The position numbers were made by a program, and so were the translations under genes. A stretch of DNA of 64,000 nucleotides from Eleginops maclovinus (Eukaryota > Chordata > Actinopteri > Perciformes > Eleginopidae), in assembly GCF_036324505.1 (NCBI RefSeq), contig NC_086368.1, forward strand, positions 4,980,521 to 5,044,520. The letters run 5' to 3'. Numbering within the stretch: position 1 is the first letter of the stretch; every line of letters begins with the position of its first letter. The notes under the pieces were generated by a model. The model was not told the origin of the DNA. It did no database searches and saw only the letters and a program-made list of their open reading frames with translations. This document shows positions 47,876 through 60,736 of this stretch, in pieces.

Positions 47876-50800
47876 AAATAAATTATAATTGATTATGTGG
47901 CAGGCGTAACAACCTCAGCTTCGTGTTTCGGCTGAAAGTCTCTAAACTCATGGATCCTTTCATAAAAATTAACTTCCTGGATCCTATCTGATGTCGTCAG
48001 TGTCTTCTATGTTTGTTAGAGTGAAAACAACCGCTCCTTTTTGATTTCAGTCTTGTCCTTGGACACAGACGGTGTCAGATTGCAGATATCCGTCATCTCT
48101 TATCAGTCCTCCAAAGAAAACAAATATAAGGTTCTTGTCATTGCCTCCAAAAACAACTTTTAAAACAGTGGTCCTTATCTTCAGAACCATAGTTGTTTTG
48201 TTGGAAATGAATACCACCATGAAACAACCATCCAAAAGTCCTCATTTCCTCACCTCTAAAGGGAAGCAAGGTTGAAATAATACTGTTATGGCATTTTTTT
48301 AAATATTTTTTTTATGGCACTACAGAAATATCCCATCACTCCTGTCTTTGCGTATTAGAAACAGCACTCATTATTTGTAATGTACGAGTTTTCTACGAGT
48401 AAACTTTCCACCTCGGCTAGGTTCTGTCCTGACATGCCCTCTGATCCCTTCTGTCTACTCATTTTATTATTCTCTTTCTAAATATCACTCCCCCGTTTGT
48501 CTCTCTTCTCCCTCCTTTAACTCTTTTGCACCCCGGTCTTGACGTAATGAGGCCAGCATGCCAAAAGTGTGAACCATACATCTCTCTTTCTCTTTATTTT
48601 CCTGTCTATTCCTCTTTTGGATCTATGTTGTTCTATTTTTCTTTCTTCTTTGAATTCATTGTTGTCACTGGCAGCAATCTAAGGGAGCTGAGAAAGGCCG
48701 AACAACTGTTTTTCTGGAAAGGTTTCTTAAAGGGCCTCTTCAAAGTGTCAGCCCGTGCCCTTTTCTGCACAAAGCTCCAAACAACCCTGGCACATGCCAC
48801 TGCCTTCGTCCTTTTTCCAAACATGTAACACAGCCATTACTCTTGATTAATATCCTGCCCTCTTTTCTCCTTCCTCTTGCCTGCTCTTTGTGTCTATCTC
48901 CTGCTCATATCCTGAAGGCTGGATTGCCTTTTCTGACCTCTCTTTCATTAATATCAGCTTCTGACTGTCTATCAACCCTTTGTTCATCATTTCCCCCTAT
49001 TTCCCATGTTACTTTCTTATGCTATCAATGCTGTTCCCGAATAACCTCCATATTCCATGATTAATGTGTTTATTTCTTGTTGTTCTTTTTTACCTGTCTT
49101 TCTTTTTGTTATCTGTAGAATACTATATTATTCTCCCTCAGTGTTTCTAGACAGCCTCACATACGGCATCACTAAGCAGACAGTGCTGCGGATATACATA
49201 AGAAATAAATGCAGCGTCTGTTGTTTGTTCCTCGAATGAAACCTGAAGCTAGTTCTCAAGAGCTCTGCCATCCGCTCAGTCAACTGCAGTGTGTTCCTGG
49301 AAGTTGGGAAGCACTTTAATTGGGAAACTCTCAAGAGCCAGAGAGGTAGCGCAATGAAAAGGTTTGTATCAATATGTTGGTGGGACATTTTAGTCAAATA
49401 ATTGATGAGTCACAGTTCTGTTACCCCATTCTTCTCTATAAACTCTGATTGGATTATATGCAATCTTGCTGTTATCCAGTGCAAGACTTCTTTTACTGTT
49501 TGTTCCAGAGAGTCTTCTCGTGATTTTGGTTTTTGGTTCATGCAACTGAACAGGTTAGCAGTTAGCATAAGCAACAAGTACAGTTTTTCGTCCATCGCAA
49601 AACTCTGTTAATCACAGAGTCAATTCAGAGCAGCTTGAGGAATCCCACGAAAGGTTTTCTCCCAAAAAATGATATGGTATTGTAAAGACCAATATCAAAT
49701 TAGTTCCGTAAAGCACTACATGCTTATCACATTTCGTTATGTAAGAACTATTTTAAGCTGTTATTTTAAGGTAGTTACATAATGTTGATTCAAATTGTTT
49801 TCTGCTACAAAAAAAGTAAAACAGGTGATTTAGGCTAACATTTTCTCAAAGACTTCTATACAATCACACTTCTTTTTCCAATCAGGAGTCGCCCCCTGCT
49901 GAAAATTGGAGAGTATTTGCCCTTTACTTAGACCTGATGTTGCCACTTCTTAAAGATCATCACAAGAGTCCCTTAAGACCAGCATGAAAAGATATGCATA
50001 CAGGGACGTCTGAATGGAACACACTGATTGGAGTTTCTGCTAAGACTATCATCCTCCTGCTGCACCGGGATAATAACTTCTACTGCCTCGATTAGCATGT
50101 TGCAGCTGTTAGCAACATATCAAACAACAGGACAATGCTACACATGCATGTTAGTCGCTAGGCATAAGAAATTGCAACGTTTGGGCATATAGGGGCTAAC
50201 AAGACATAACTATGGACATGTTGCTACTTGCCCTTGGACAAAAAAAGATGAAACACTGTTTAGAAATGGGAAAATGTATTTCAATGTTAATCACTGTAAA
50301 AGTTGAAGGGATGTTGCTGTTGCTAGCCTGCCTCAAACTGGTGTAAAGTGTTCCAGAAAATGCCACTTTCAGATTTAAAGGAACAGCGAAAATAACTACA
50401 AGCGCACCCGTTCTGCCTCCTGGAGGCACGAACTGTGCTGATGCACCTCTATTTTGTTCACAACAAATTAATAATAAAAGGTTCTTTGTTACATGTTGGT
50501 AAGTATTCTCTCTTTGCCTGAAGCTTGGCAGTGATTTGCATGCAGAATGAGTTTTAAAAGTCACAGCGAGTTGAAAACTGACAGGGATGTTAATTTTTGG
50601 AAGTTTCAGCTTCAATAATCCACATTTGTCCAGATTGTGGGAATTAATCAGTGTATTTGCTCCATATTCTTCTATACTTTTTAATGACATCTCATCCCTT
50701 ATCTCTGACTCCCTCTATTACTCCCTCCCTTTCTCCGTGAGTTTACTTACATCTTAAATTCTCGCCTGTCTTTTTATCTGTCTCACTCTTTTCCAAGTTT

Positions 50801-52644
50801 AATTTTTTCCTCTGTCTCTCTAAGTACTTCTTACACTCTCTGTAACCTTTCCACATTTCTTTAGACCATTTGGTCAAGACCAGACACCCAGTTGTTTGCT
50901 TTAACACCTATGTGTATATCTCACAACCACCTCACCATACTTCAAATCATAGGTCTAATTTAGGGATGCTTGGGACATGTCCTTATCACTTATTGAAATG
51001 GCTGATTTTGTCATAATTTGTCTACAAACAAAAATGTCCTATAAATATCCATAGTATAACCAAGTACCAAGAACGGTTGACTGACAAATAAAAACGTTTT
51101 GAGAAGGTTCATTTTCACAACATACAACACATAAAATGCTATCTTAATATGTCCAAAAGCTGAAAAAACCCCAGCCTTCTTATTCTCTAATGATCCAAAA
51201 ACATGCATACACTGATCAGTAACTTCTCCCTGTTTTCTTTTTCCTTCTGTGTGAGTATCTACTCTGACCTCAGACCGATCCATGCCTGACCATTAGCCTC
51301 ACCATATATTTGAATACCACTTTTCAACACAAGTCATACCCTTGCTTATAAAACCTGTATGTGGACTTTGTTCTCAAGGTACCACCACGGTAGTCTTTTG
51401 TGTATTCTGTAATTCTGAAGTATGGTATAGTATAGGAATGGGACACCAAAGTCGTTTTTCATTTCCTCTTCCTGTCTATCTGTATTTTGTTCTCCATCTC
51501 CAGTTTAGTGGCATTATTTATTATTAACCATTTCATCCCCTGTATTTTCCTTCCTGCTTCTATTTTAACATAATATGTGCATTTGTATTTATTTGCCTTC
51601 CTCTTTCTCTTTTAGGTCAATTATTTAGGACTAGGACAACAAAAACACCATCATGAGGCATCTGTACCTGTTTTGAATTTTGGTTGAAAAGACTTGCAGA
51701 TTTTGCTGTGTTTTTTTCTCTTCATGTCTATCATCTTATAAATGTTTTTTCTAGGTAAAAGATCTTTTTTTATTTATTTTTTTTTACCATTTTAGGCCTT
51801 ATATTTTCCTTCTCCACCACTGCATTATCTGACATGTTCCTCATATACTTCTTTCTCTTTCATTTGTGCCCCACTTCTTTCTCAATACCCATCATTCACT
51901 CTTTCTCAGGTGTTTTCCCATTTCCATTTTCTGTCTCAGTTTATCAGTTTATCGGTCTCTCAGTCTCCTCTCCTCTCCTCATCCCTCTCTCGGCAAGAGG
52001 TATAAATAGGACTCATAATAAAGTGCTAATTAATCTCTGGTGACAAAATCAAAGAAAGCACATCTGCATTGCTGAGAGGAGCAAAGGAGGAAAAGGAAAA
52101 GGGGTAGACGGAAGAGAGGGCAAACATGGGGAAAGGGAGGAGAACCACAGAGAGAGAAATGCTGAGAGGTAGAGGAGAAAATAATATTTAAAAGAAAGGA
52201 GGTTGAAAAACAGCAACAGATAGACAAAATGTCTTCAAAGGGTTTGATTCAATCTTCATAAAAGTATAAAATACAATATCAAATCCAACATTATTCCGTT
52301 AATTAAATGTCAGCTTTCCACTCCAAGTAACAGGAAAAACATAACTTTGACGGAGGCATTAAATAAATGTACATCTCTTCAAAAGGATTTATGAAAGCTT
52401 AGTTTGGACACTCGTGTGAGTCATCAATCAGCTGATGAAGAATTTAAACAGCTGTCTAAAGTTTACGTCTTTAGCACACAGTGAAATCATTGCCATTCTG
52501 CTGTTATTTTTACACCGTACAGTTTAGGAGTCCCACATTTTGAAGCCAATATTTGAAAGTAAAGTTACATGATACTGCTCCTAATTTCCGTTTGTAGACT
52601 TCATTGGGGATACGTTTTGACGCTAAGTAGAGTCATTACTTGCT
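47876..52644. other. intron, pyrimidine-rich in places, no gene seen
   Basis: Positions about 48430-49100 and 50690-52010 are rich in TTTCTCTCT-like tracts. Open frames such as 50196-50690 (minus) show no recognised similarity and lack domain-like features. Confidence 0.5.
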
Positions 52645-52815
52645 GCAGCTCCTCTTTTCACCCTCTGTCTGAAACCAAAGCCCAGTCTCAGATTGGTTAG
52701 CTGGCCAGCTCTGTTGGGATTGGTCAACTGCTTAGAGCTTTCCCACCCAGTAGCCAATCAATTTGTTGTAGCGCTAGCCAATACAATCACGAGTGTTATA
52801 TACTTATGTCAATAT
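52645..52815 (-). mobile_element. dispersed repeat family A, right-half fragment
   Basis: CTCTTTTCACCCTCTGTCTG, CAGATTGGTTAGCTGGCCAG, GGGATTGGTCAACTGCTTAG and AATACAATCACGAGTGTTAT align with 62950-63120. Confidence 0.75.
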
Positions 52816-53699
52816 ATTGCAGAAGAAAAACAAAGGAGTGAATATGAATGAATATGTGACACTTGTCAGTTTTGGATTTGTCAGCAGCCTTTGAAAAATC
52901 TCCACCAAAAGTCAAACTTCACCTTAAAGTGTGCAGACTTCCTTTCCTGGGGAAGGTTCTAGACAATACAACGCTCCACTGAAACTCAAATAGTGATACA
53001 CACCCATGTAAGAAATTAGATCAAGACATCATGTTGGAATTGAACTCGCAGACACTGTGTGAAAACGGAGACGGAGCTTGTGGCGTTGCAGTGGCAGGGT
53101 TCCCGGTGGACGGGCAGATAATCTGCAGAACAACCATCAGCCGCCCGCAGAGAGGAGACCAGTTTCAAAGGCCCCACTGCCTGGTTATTCCCTGGGGTTC
53201 TACGTGTAATAGGTTTGATGTAACTTCATAGGCAAACCTGCAGGTCCTCACATTATTCAGAGAGAACTGTTAGAAAAAAAATCACAGGCCACTTGTAGTC
53301 CCTGCAGCACGGCAAAGCGGAGCAACATTGGGGACCGGCTTTGCAGAATGACTAGAGGGCCTTGATGTTTTTTCCAGGATTGAACAAAGGAACATTGGTT
53401 AGAGCTGCATGGTGAGAATGGGTTAAAGTTCCCTGTGTTAGCAGGAGGGGGAAATTACTTAATGGATATTGAACAACTCACAGAAAAGTTGAGCTTCTGG
53501 TCCTTATCCTGACCTGTGACCTTCCTGTTAGGAGTGGTAATAAAAAGCACGTCGCTACAGAGTTTGTCCCATCTGTTGTGTAGTCATAAAACAATACAGT
53601 TAAACATGCACTCTTTTAAAACTATGGTGTCTCCAGATTTCAGAATCCTTAAACCAAAATCATGTTGTCCAAACTATCGTTTAGAGTGTCGCATTGATG

Positions 53700-54205
53700 A
53701 AGTAGGGGGACCCAGAAATTAGTATCGCAAGGGCTTTTGACAAAAAGCAATGGGATATTCCAGAAAATAAGCTGTGTGGCAAACACACATTCATAATACT
53801 TAACACGTTTTGTTCAGCAGGATAACCTCAATATATAAACACCACTATGTGATTTTTGAAGCATAAAAGCAATTATCAGAACTAAAAAGTATAAGACATG
53901 AAGCCAAAAACCAACTACATCACAATCTCATGGCTTCCCATCATCCGCAAAGCTAAAGGCGGCTAATGCTCAGCCTGAAGAAGTTTAGTTGTTTATTTAG
54001 TCACTTGCTAGCAACCAATATTCTTAATGACACAAAGAAGTTTCAGATGTTCACCAGAAGGGTATTTAATGACATATTTTATGTCATTGAAGAATATTTG
54101 AAAGTCTCTTCAGCTTGTGTTAACCACAGACCTTATTTCAGACAAACACACACAAAAAAAAGACTTTGACAAACCATAAGTGGTAAAATGCTAAGTGTGT
54201 AATGT
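53700..54205 (+). mobile_element. dispersed repeat family B, copy 4
   Basis: ACCCAGAAATTAGTATCGCA, CAGCAGGATAACCTCAATAT, AAACACCACTATGTG, CGCAAAGCTAAAGGCGGC, CCTTATTTCAGACAAAC and GTGGTAAAATGCTAAG. It is the most complete in line with copy 3. Confidence 0.72.
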
Positions 54206-56100
54206 GTTTTAGGAATCATTTCTACAACACTATTTTAATAACAAGATGAGCTATACTCTCTCTGTTTTCTTCAAATGATACTTTCAATTCTGGTCATACA
54301 AACTTTTCTTTCTCTTAACCTCATTTTTTTGGATGTAGAAAAAAGTCCTCCTTGGGTCCAAACATTTGAAATGTCTTAATTTTGTGTGCCATATTTCAGT
54401 CAGAACATCTCACATGCATACAGCTTTTTGAACAGGGCCCGTCTGCATGTACAGAGCTCTTGTTAGGCGGAGATACATTCTCTTCATGCAGTCATGGCTG
54501 AACTTTAACATTTTCACTATAATGTCACTGATCTTTGGTGAAGCTCCTTCGCCTCACTCAATCGAGAAGAGAACATTTCCTAAATGTCACAGAAGAGAGT
54601 CCTCACCATAACACACATACTAAATTCATATAAAGGTGAGAACACAGATACAGCAACTGAAACATTCCCAGATTTAACTGCAGCCAGTAAATGTCAAAAT
54701 GTCAGATTTGTTCTCTAAGCTGTGATGAATTGCTCCAAATCTGCTGGTTTACAGAAATTAGGCTTCTGATCTGGAGAAGCTGTGACAAACATCCCCTAAT
54801 AAACGCAAACTGATGGGATAAACATGACAGTTGTTTATGTCCTACACTGTGTGGCAATAAAGGCAAGTCATACTCGCATTTGCTCTGGATATTTAAGTTT
54901 TTATTATGATAGTATTCCCACAGCGGGCTGCAGTGCGCACAAAAGGGCGATAGGTGGCGTTTTGTCCCTATTTGCCAACTTTTCCAATGCGTCTCCAGGC
55001 ATCACTTCAAAGTATCATATCCCCAAATTCATTAATAAATCAGCAGAAGAGGGAGAGGGGAGAAAACTGCACATCTCTCCTCTTCAAACACAGGCAGAGG
55101 CGGCTGGGGGAGCGCCACAGAAACCGTAGCAGCATAACAACACAGCGTGATAGAGATTATGTGCAAGATAAATTATAGGAAAGGGATACAAAACACAGTA
55201 AGAGCTCCTATAAGGGCACTTTTAATCAACACTACACCTCTCATAGCAGTCCAACAGTCATACACACAGGAAATAGAACCGCCTTTATGGAAATTTAACT
55301 GTAAAAAAGATGCAATTCCGCTAAAATGTACCGTTTTAAAACTCCAACATCGCCGCTTTATCGTAATCAATTCGAATTAAAACATCACAAATCGACATAC
55401 AACACATAACTAGGTCAACATTTGGTCATTAACTTACTTTGGAGCACCACATTCCCAAATAAGGACTATTCTACAACATGCAATCTATCCAATCAATTCC
55501 ATATGTCCCTGTAATTTAACGATACAATCATTTAAATCCCGTGTGCAGTCAGATCTTTGCAAAACATGATCAGAATGAGCAGTTAGCACCTAAATGTAAG
55601 TATAAACTACATAATTAAATCGCAAGACACTACAATATCCTATAGCCTATGACTCATAGTCTGTCTGTATATAAAAGCACAAATAGCAATCTCGAGGGGA
55701 CCAAAGAGCACGAAAAGCAAAACAAAGCATTCACGTGTTGCTTATTCATCATGTTAAAACACACAGCAATTACTTTTTTTTAATGTATATTCGTGGATAG
55801 AGGATGACCCAGTAAAACATGTTTGTAAAGGTGCTGACATTAACCTAAATGGAAGGGTAGAAGATCGCCCTCTGATACAAAACACTTCTTGTGCCTGGGC
55901 TCACTGCCAGACACATCCTGCGCTGCCAGTCACCGTAAAGTGAGAAAAGCCCGCCTGAAGGGGGGATATCTATCTGTCTGCAGAACAGAGCTGTCAATCA
56001 CGCAATGATCGATGGATAGCAGATGACGTGAACGTAGCCCTGAGCAGTTTAAGCGCAAATAGTAAAGTTAAAAAATAACCAGATTTAGTTTTTCCTTTAC
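54206..56100. other. start of grip2 intron 1, no other feature
   Basis: Ordinary sequence with short open frames. The stretch immediately left of 56101 is the 5' end of intron 1. Confidence 0.5.
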
Positions 56101-56146
56101 CTTTCTGCAGCAGCCTTCTTTTCAATATAGCCTGAAGAAAAAGCAT
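56101..56146 (-). CDS. grip2: grip2 exon 1: start codon exon
   Basis: On the minus strand ATG at 56146-56144 begins MLFLQAILKRRLLQK, then one G, then donor GTAAAGG. Spliced to the exon at 5952-6029 it reads LLQKDDGPYGK. The pattern ILxRRLxxKDxxPYxK matches the longer N-terminus known for GRIP1, which supports this as the real first coding exon. The start context is GAAAATGC, with A at -3. The frame remains open upstream to an ATG at 56239 that would add 31 residues. I prefer the inner start because it fits the family's usual length. The 5' UTR probably runs toward the (CT)n tract. Intron 1 is 50,071 bp. Confidence 0.8.
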
Positions 56147-56241
56147 TTTCCCCCACACCGACTCCAGACTGGTGATGGGTGATTCTCTCCTCAAGGAAGA
56201 GCAGAGGAAGTGGGAGGAAGAACTTCTGTCTGCATGCATGC

Positions 56242-56242
<1 letters not shown>

Positions 56243-56307
<65 letters not shown>
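56243..56307. repeat. (CT)n tract about 100 bp upstream of the grip2 start codon
   Basis: About 65 bp of pure CT on the plus strand, i.e. (AG)n on the grip2 sense strand. GA tracts are common near promoters. It is likely in the 5' UTR or core promoter. No TATA box was recognised nearby. Confidence 0.9.
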
Positions 56308-56310
<3 letters not shown>

Positions 56311-56665
56311 TTTTCTCTCAGTGACCCTCCTCCTCTCTCAAAGGGACCCCCTCCCTGATGACTCCAGCTGAACTGTAGGATGTTTGTTTTTGTGTGTGAG
56401 CTTTAACTCCACTGAAGACAACAGGAAATAAAAAGGCATGTCTATAGTCAACTTTAATCAGGTTTCAGTGTGATGGTATTGCGTTTTCCTGTGTTCTCCT
56501 CCTCGTTTTCTTTATGCACTAATTTAATTACAGGATTCTTCCCCTCTTCCGTCAGATTCTCTTCTGATTATGCGAAAAAAAATTGTAGCTGTAAGCCTCC
56601 AGGACTCTTGATGCCCTAGTTTTTTTTTTTTCCCTCTTCTTCAGAGTCTGTGTCTTGTGGGCCTG

Positions 56666-56666
<1 letters not shown>

Positions 56667-56752
<86 letters not shown>
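56667..56752. repeat. (GT)n microsatellite upstream of grip2
   Basis: A GT run of about 86 bp, 0.5 kb upstream of the grip2 start codon. Confidence 0.97.
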
Positions 56753-56754
<2 letters not shown>

Positions 56755-58884
56755 CAGGTCTATGTGTGTGTAAGGCCATTGAAAGTGTAGCCAAAAGATG
56801 AAAGCCTCCAACACGGAAAGCCACCAGATCATGACTTATTTCTTGACTGCTTGGTGATCACAAGGTGACCGATGTCGCTTGAAGTGACATGAAACTAAGA
56901 AATAGTCTCTTCCTGGACATGCACACTCGTCCCATCTATTCACACTGAATGATTTCTGTTCAGGGAGTCGGGGCTGGAACGTGTTCTCAGCATATATTGA
57001 GCAAAAGCTAAAAAGTCCTCTTGCCTGGGTCAATATTGAAAAGGTAAAGTTCGTAACAATGAATAAAATGTGGCAAGTAATAAGTTAGTTGGACCAGCCC
57101 ATTGTGCAGACGCTGTACATAAAGAGGTGACGGCCCACATATGGTGTAGAAATTGCACACTTCTTAAACACAGCCGCTAGGGTCTGCAGGCTCTATTGTT
57201 CAGTCATTATGGATGTGAACACCCACAAACTCCCTTGAAGCTGAGTCAGCAATTTAAGCTCCTCAGTGTTTCATTTCACATCCTGGAGTCCTGGAGAGGA
57301 GCGGCTATACTGAAAAACATTTCACTGGAGTGACTAATGCAATGTTCTAGTTTAACACATTTTAAGGACATTTCCCCAAACTTGTGCTTGGGATCACGTT
57401 GTTATGTTGTGGATAACTTAACTTTATATGGATTTATTTAAATACATGGTCAGACACAGTTTAGGAAAGCTACTGTGTTGCAAGTTGCCAATTAATTCAT
57501 AATGGAGGAAGTTAAAGTATGGCCAAGCTCCCCCAGGGGGATACCTGGTTGTTTAACTAGCTAAGTAATATAAATGACTTTGCAAAACAAAATAAGAAAC
57601 AATCAAATTGCGCATGGCCTATTAACAAATTGAGAGACACAATTTCTCTTTCAAGTTTCTGTAGTTGGCTTACCAAAACAACAGCAAAAAAAATGTTTAC
57701 CTACTTCAAACACAATGCTAATATGAAACTAATATACCTACCAGCAGGCTACTGCTAAAGGGAGTTAAACAACTAGTTAAATCAAACGTAATTCACAGTT
57801 CCTGAACACAGGTTATACAAACAGCATCTGCCCTGAAATGAAAATACTGCGATTGGCATTTTTTGGGGGATGAATTTGTAATGTAAGTCAGCCACAACAA
57901 ACAAACAAGCCATAAAACAATAGTGGGCATTGCCGATCTTCTCACAAACAAACTACTACATAAAAAAAGACATTATTTGGTTAAATAAGCCACTGAGCAA
58001 CCCAGTCTGGAATACAAAAAACAAAACAAAAACAGACAATAAAAGATAGATAATCAATAAGACCTATGGGGCTGAGTCTTGATCTTCAGCACCACGGAAA
58101 GCGACTGTTATCCCCCTGCAGTCTCAATCCCTCATTCATTTTCTTTCCCCCGAACAACACTTTTGGAAGTTGAAGGGGGGGTGAAACTGGGACATCTTAC
58201 CTTGCACTGGGCAGTGGGCAAAAGGCAAGGTTAGACATCACAGGGTTAACACACACAGGCTAAACCCTGATGTACACACTCCCAAAACTCCTGCTGAGTC
58301 CACAAGGGCTTAGAACTGCATCACTGCACAATCAGCAAGTGCTTAAAGGCTCTGTGAAGACTTTGGTAGGAATTCAATGTAGATTTTTTTTTATTTCTCG
58401 GAATCTGCAACCCTTTACACTTTCTAGAGGTAATTGTTTATAATTTAGGAAAAACAAGCAGTGATAACCACATTTGAAAATTCACTTCAAGCAAACTAAA
58501 AGAAAATAAAGCATGTTCAGATGGTTTAGCTCTCAATATGTTTATATATAGAGTTTAAATTCTCAGCCAACTGCGTATAGAAAAATCTGTTTACATTGCT
58601 TAAATGATAAAAAACATAATGGTATATTTATGTATAGATAGTAGCACATTTGTAATCAATGCATTATGTGACATGTTTTTCTCTTAAAAATACTAGATCA
58701 TAAGACATCATGGAGTTATGTGAAATAGGACAGTGTATCAAACGGAATCATTTATAGTAGAAAAACACCACCTGAACCAAAGAACCTAAAACTAAATTGA
58801 ACCCTAATTATTAAATGGTCACAAAATGGTAATTCTATTTATCTGTTAATCTTGAGTTCACAATTATACCATAACAATTAGCTA
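56753..58884. other. grip2 5' flank, no gene seen
   Basis: No exon or clear repeat. Confidence 0.5.
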
Positions 58885-59015
58885 AGGAGTCCAATGGAGG
58901 CATTTCAGGCAGGGGGGGTGGGGGGGAGTGAGTGGGCGAGAAACTCCCTCTGAAGGGAACAGAGGGATTTTAGCCTTTGCAGACCATTTACATGCACAGA
59001 AACCTCTTTATGGAC
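58885..59015 (-). mobile_element. dispersed repeat family A, left-half fragment
   Basis: TTTTAGCCTTTGCAGACCAT, TTACATGCACAGAAACCTC and GAGAAACTCCCTCTGAAGGG parallel the fragment at 5095-5250 in the same orientation. A G-rich run GGGGGGGTGGGGGGGAG sits near 58913-58929. Confidence 0.75.
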
Positions 59016-59234
59016 ATCCACTGATAGCCCACCAGCAGAAGAAAAATATGTCAGTAAAATGATTCACGCACATGTTATTACCTAACGATTGGTACAAACT
59101 ATAAACACCATGTTCATCTTCCAAACTGACAAGCAGTGGAAGGCTGCTATTGCACCAGACAGCTTCTAAAATAGATCGCTATAAACAAGCAAGCATTTCC
59201 ATAAACATAACCAGGGTAACATAAAGGTTAAAAA

Positions 59235-59352
59235 AAACACCACCAGCTTCTGTGGTGCTCGGCTTAAAACGCTGTCACTGAGAGAAGTTTCATGAGTTTC
59301 TGTCTGGGGAAAAAATCTTTTCATGTCTTCATGTGTCAGCGGTGAAATATCT
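59235..59352 (-). repeat. old repeat with a second copy at about 62440-62530
   Basis: The minus strand reads TGACACATGAAGACATGAAA, then AGATTTTTTCCCCAGACAGA. The minus strand at 62525-62440 reads TGACACAGCAAAAGATGAAA, then AGACCTTTTCCCTCAGATGG. Both continue to a GTGACAGC. This copy begins right after a good-looking splice acceptor (TTTTCCGTTCCACAG), so an exon is possible, but similarity between two intergenic sites favours an old dispersed or duplicated sequence. Confidence 0.45.
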
Positions 59353-60159
59353 GTGGAACGGAAAACACACAAACCAAAAACAAGTTACTGCAGAAATTTT
59401 GATTTGTATCCACCATTGCACACCAGTGACACAAGGAAGAATGATGGGCAATATATAAAACAGTAAGAAATGGTAAGGTATTTATATCTTTGGCTTTAGA
59501 TCCTCCAGATATAAGGAGATACTACACAATAAACCAAAGGTGATACATTTAACTTGCACCAATGATCACTGGTTCTGAATAACGCATGACATTATAGAAT
59601 GTGTTCACCCTGCTGTTGGTTGGCTAGGGCTAGGGTTGTGTAAAGATAAAAGTGGCACAACTCTCACTTTATAAAAATATGTTTCCAGATTGTCTTGAGT
59701 AAAGTTTTGCATCTTTAACTCTTCTCAGGGTGAAAACACATTGTTTTCTAACATAGTGCGCCTAGAATGCTTGGTCCTGTTAGTTCTGTTTTCACACAGT
59801 CCTTCACCATTGATTGTATTTTTTTTTTGTAAGGGAAGGTTTCATCACATCAGTCAAAGTGTTGATCTTCAGTCACGTGACAACATGTGGCAATCAGGTG
59901 TCAACCTCCTATGCTTCGAAATGAAGTCCATGCCACTAAGGGCACTTGAAAAGGGCTCCTTAAGCAATCCCAATGGAAATCCTATGTGAAAATAGAAAAC
60001 TTTATGGCTGTTATGCATATATATGTCTTCAGCCTGTTCAAAATAAAAACAGGGGTTTCATTTCTGTACAACTCCCCCTTTTTATTAATTTTCTTTACTG
60101 CTAAAGTTACAGTATGCATAAAATAGTGATGCAGTAATGAGTCCTAAACCTGGAAATTA

Positions 60160-60475
60160 GTTAGCAATTTAGCATTTCTACATTCCCTTGTCACAAAGTC
60201 AAATTCTTTGGAATGTCAATGTCAATGTCACCACAGTTAAAAGTCGAAACATCATCACGCCAAACATTAGCCCTCGTTAGCTTAGCGATGATGACAAGAC
60301 GTCATGCATTTGCGTTTCAACTATTATAAAGTGCTGTTAATATGTTGAGATTATCCTGCTGAACAAAATCGTATTTTTGTGTTAGTTCAAGATCGTATTT
60401 TTCTGCAAATCCCTATATCTATTGTTTAGGTAGCCTGTGTTATGCTATATTCAGGGTTGGCCTACCAAAAAGACG
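60160..60475 (-). mobile_element. dispersed repeat family B, copy 5
   Basis: The minus strand starts GTAGGCCAACCCTGAATATA and goes on to CAGCAGGATAATCTCAACAT, CGCTAAGCTAACGAGGGC, GGCGTGATGATG and GCTAAATTGCTAACTAATTT. Inverted relative to copies 2-4. Confidence 0.7.
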
Positions 60476-60736
60476 TCATGTCGGTGTCATTAAAGCGGGT
60501 GTAAACAATCCACCTTTTGTCCATTTTTGGATATTGCAGAAAAGAAATGCCCTACAAACGTTTTTCTTTTTTAAAATGTTTTATTATGATTAAATCCAAT
60601 GAAACTGCAGTGAAATTGCTTGAAAATGACCACAATGATGGATCATTACCTCCTCTTACAAAAACAGTACAATCCCAGACAGTTAGTGTTTGTTGCAGGG
60701 ATATTGCATTAGTTTCCTGCATGATGCAATCAATTA

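Noticed and set aside
50196..50690. 164-codon minus-strand frame
   Set aside because: No recognisable motif, no splice context, and ordinary intronic base composition. Length alone is not convincing in 64 kb of six frames.
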